NCBI GenBank assembly: GCA_016744515.1
Contig: JADGEF010000002.1
Span: 16,772-80,771, forward strand
From: Marinifilaceae bacterium
GTDB lineage: Bacteria > Bacteroidota > Bacteroidia > Bacteroidales > Marinifilaceae
DNA length: 64,000 nucleotides
Direction: 5' to 3'
Program-made: the position numbers and the translations under genes
The notes under the pieces: generated by a model
What the model was told of the DNA's origin: nothing
The model's input: only the letters and a program-made list of their open reading frames with translations
Databases searched by the model: none
Part shown: in pieces, positions 62,375-64,000 of the stretch
How the letters are laid out: the number at the start of each line of letters is the position of its first letter
How positions within the stretch are numbered: the stretch's first letter is position 1

Positions 62375-63172
62375 TTATAGATCTAGAGCCTGTGCAACAA
62401 TTTCTGCTATATCAAGGTTCTCAACCTCTTCTTCTTTATTCTTAAATTTAATACCATCGGTCAACATTGTCATACAAAAAGGACAGGCGGTTGCTAGCTT
62501 ATCTACTTTCTGCTCTAACACATCTTCTGTTCGTTCAATATTAACTTCCTTGTCTCCTTTTTCGGCATCCTTAAACATTTGCGCTCCTCCCGCTCCACAG
62601 CAAAGAGCAGAACTTTTACAACGCTTCATCTCTTTAACTTCACCATAAATAGCTTTAACGATATTTCTTGGTGCGTCATAAATCTTATTTCCTCTACCCA
62701 AATAGCAAGGATCATGATAAGTGATGGATTGATTCTCAAAAGGATTCTTGTCTAATTTCAGTTTCCCATTCTTTATCTGATCATCTAAAAATTCAGTATA
62801 ATTAATCACTTCATAATGACCTCCTAAATCAGGATATTCATTCTTAAGCGTATTATAACAATGCGGACAGGTACAGATGATTTTCGTTACTCCGTATCCA
62901 TTCAGTATTTCAATATTCTGCATGGCTTGCATCTGAAACAGCATTTCATTCCCGGCACGCTTTGCTGCATCACCAGTACAGCTTTCTTCTGTACCTAACA
63001 CGGCGTAACTTAATTCAAGATGGTTCAATATTTTTGCAAATGAACGTGTAACTTTCTGATAACGAACATCAAAAGCTCCCGCACATCCTACCCAATATAA
63101 ATAATCAGCTTGCTGCCCCTTAGCTGCAAGTTCAGCCATTATTGGAATTTCTATTTTTGTTTCTTTATTCAT
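62375..63172 (-). CDS. CCG-domain (Fe-S)-binding oxidoreductase subunit
   Basis: 265 aa with two cysteine-rich (CCG/DUF224) domains: DYLYWVGCAGAFDVRY with TEESCTGDAAKRAGNE, IICTCPHCYNTLKNEYPD, then HDPCYLGRGNKIYDAPRNIV and SSALCCGAGGAQMFKD, ACPFCMTML. The first domain has SCTGD instead of CCG, as in many HdrD-like proteins acting with electron-transfer flavoprotein. No [4Fe-4S] ferredoxin domain is present, so it should work with a partner subunit encoded elsewhere. It may relate to ETF oxidation of acyl-CoA dehydrogenases. Confidence 0.85.
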   Translation of the reverse strand: MNKETKIEIPIMAELAAKGQQADYLYWVGCAGAFDVRYQKVTRSFAKILNHLELSYAVLGTEESCTGDAAKRAGNEMLFQMQAMQNIEILNGYGVTKIICTCPHCYNTLKNEYPDLGGHYEVINYTEFLDDQIKNGKLKLDKNPFENQSITYHDPCYLGRGNKIYDAPRNIVKAIYGEVKEMKRCKSSALCCGAGGAQMFKDAEKGDKEVNIERTEDVLEQKVDKLATACPFCMTMLTDGIKFKNKEEEVENLDIAEIVAQALDL

Positions 63173-63231
63173 ATTCTAATACCTTTTTTAAATCTAGAAT
63201 TTTATTGTCAATTACAAATCATCAATAAAAT

Positions 63232-63684
63232 TTAATCCCAAACATAGCGTTCATCGTACTCGATATTGTAATTATTAAGAAAGTTTATATACTCTTTTTT
63301 AAAAGGCACTTTTTTATGATGCTCTTCCTGTTTCTGAATATAATTGGTAACAACATCTACATCAGAAGACTTAACTGAAAACCCTCCATATCCATTTTGC
63401 CAGTAGAAACTTTCATATTGTTTGCCTTTGGTTTTTATCCATTTAGAAGAATGTGATTTTAATTCCTCGATAAGACTCATCAAAGCAATTTTTCTTGATA
63501 AAAGACAGAGAATGTGTATGTGATCAACATGCCCGCCTACAGCAATTGGATATGATTCTTTATTTTTACATATACCAGCCAAATATGAAAATAATTCATT
63601 CTTGATTTGCTCATCAATAAAAGGATATCTCCTTTTTGTACTGAACACGATATGAATGTAATTTTTAACTAATGACTGTGGCAT
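63232..63684 (-). mobile_element. IS200/IS605-like Y1 transposase (RAYT-type)
   Basis: 150 aa, the TnpA/Y1 family: NYIHIVFSTKRRYPFIDEQI, the HUH motif HVDHIHILCLLS, and the catalytic Tyr region VTNYIQKQEEHHKKVPFKKE. No TnpB is nearby. It lies beside G+C-rich palindromes (63695-63984), the usual setting of REP-associated tyrosine transposases that spread REP hairpins. The start ATG at 63684 is 16 nt after the palindromic region's CGAAATG edge. Domesticated RAYTs may act on their own REPs only. Confidence 0.9.
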
Positions 63685-63694
63685 AACTTCTTTT

Positions 63695-63984
<290 letters not shown>

Positions 63985-64000
63985 TCTATTAAAAATATCA

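Overview
The window reads as a chromosomal segment of a Bacteroidota bacterium, probably Bacteroidales/Marinilabiliales-like. Reasons: A+T-rich DNA, TTTG/TAnnTTTG-type promoters with weak Shine-Dalgarno signals, a type IX secretion (T9SS) locus with PorP/SprF and a type B C-terminal sorting domain, a carboxypeptidase-regulatory plus outer-membrane beta-barrel receptor, and a complete Bat (aerotolerance) operon. I saw no rRNA, tRNA, CRISPR array or intact prophage.

Layout. 0.2-10.6 kb (minus): surface/secretion locus with a type B CTD protein, a PorP/SprF protein, an OmpA-LysM protein and three exported display-type proteins, one built of phage-tail-fibre-like repeats that are almost identical in DNA. 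11.7-13.8 kb: orphan sensor kinase with a periplasmic solute-binding domain. 14.8-25.4 kb: housekeeping genes (deoB, prfC, a hotdog thioesterase, DUF4251, asnA, SRPBCC, DUF2892, a Kef-type antiporter, NUDIX, hemerythrin). asnA is preceded by two consecutive Asn-codon-rich leader peptides, each followed by a terminator and a competing antiterminator. 25.5-30.2 kb: outer-membrane receptor and ABC exporter. 30.5-36.1 kb (minus): sodium symporter, M20 amidohydrolase, alanine racemase, GNAT enzyme and a second PLP racemase. A 31-codon echo of the symporter 3' end lies after alr.

36.8-47.2 kb (plus): a CarboxypepD_reg-like protein, then moxR-DUF58-BatD-like-batA-batB-batC-batD-batE. 47.2-51.3 kb (minus): six co-oriented genes (degenerate FtsZ-like protein, WYL regulator, DEDDh exonuclease, PD-(D/E)XK protein, zinc-ribbon mini-protein, UVR-motif mini-protein). 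This block is bracketed by a ~205 bp direct repeat of the batE 3' end, one copy inside intact batE and one stranded 4.7 kb away with its own terminator. I regard it as an acquired island and the best candidate for an undescribed system.

52.6-61.2 kb (minus): leucine/isovalerate-type acyl-CoA catabolic operon (carboxylase beta and alpha subunits, enoyl-CoA hydratase, AtuA-like, acyl-CoA dehydrogenase, butyrate kinase). 61.5-63.2 kb: MscS channel and a CCG-domain Fe-S protein. 63.2-64.0 kb: an IS200-like/RAYT transposase beside a nested palindromic REP cluster with 24 AAC units at its centre.

Start codons were moved from the longest open frame where that frame began with TTG, lacked the signal peptide or ran into a neighbour. 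Functions are inferred from motifs recognised by eye; no database search was possible.
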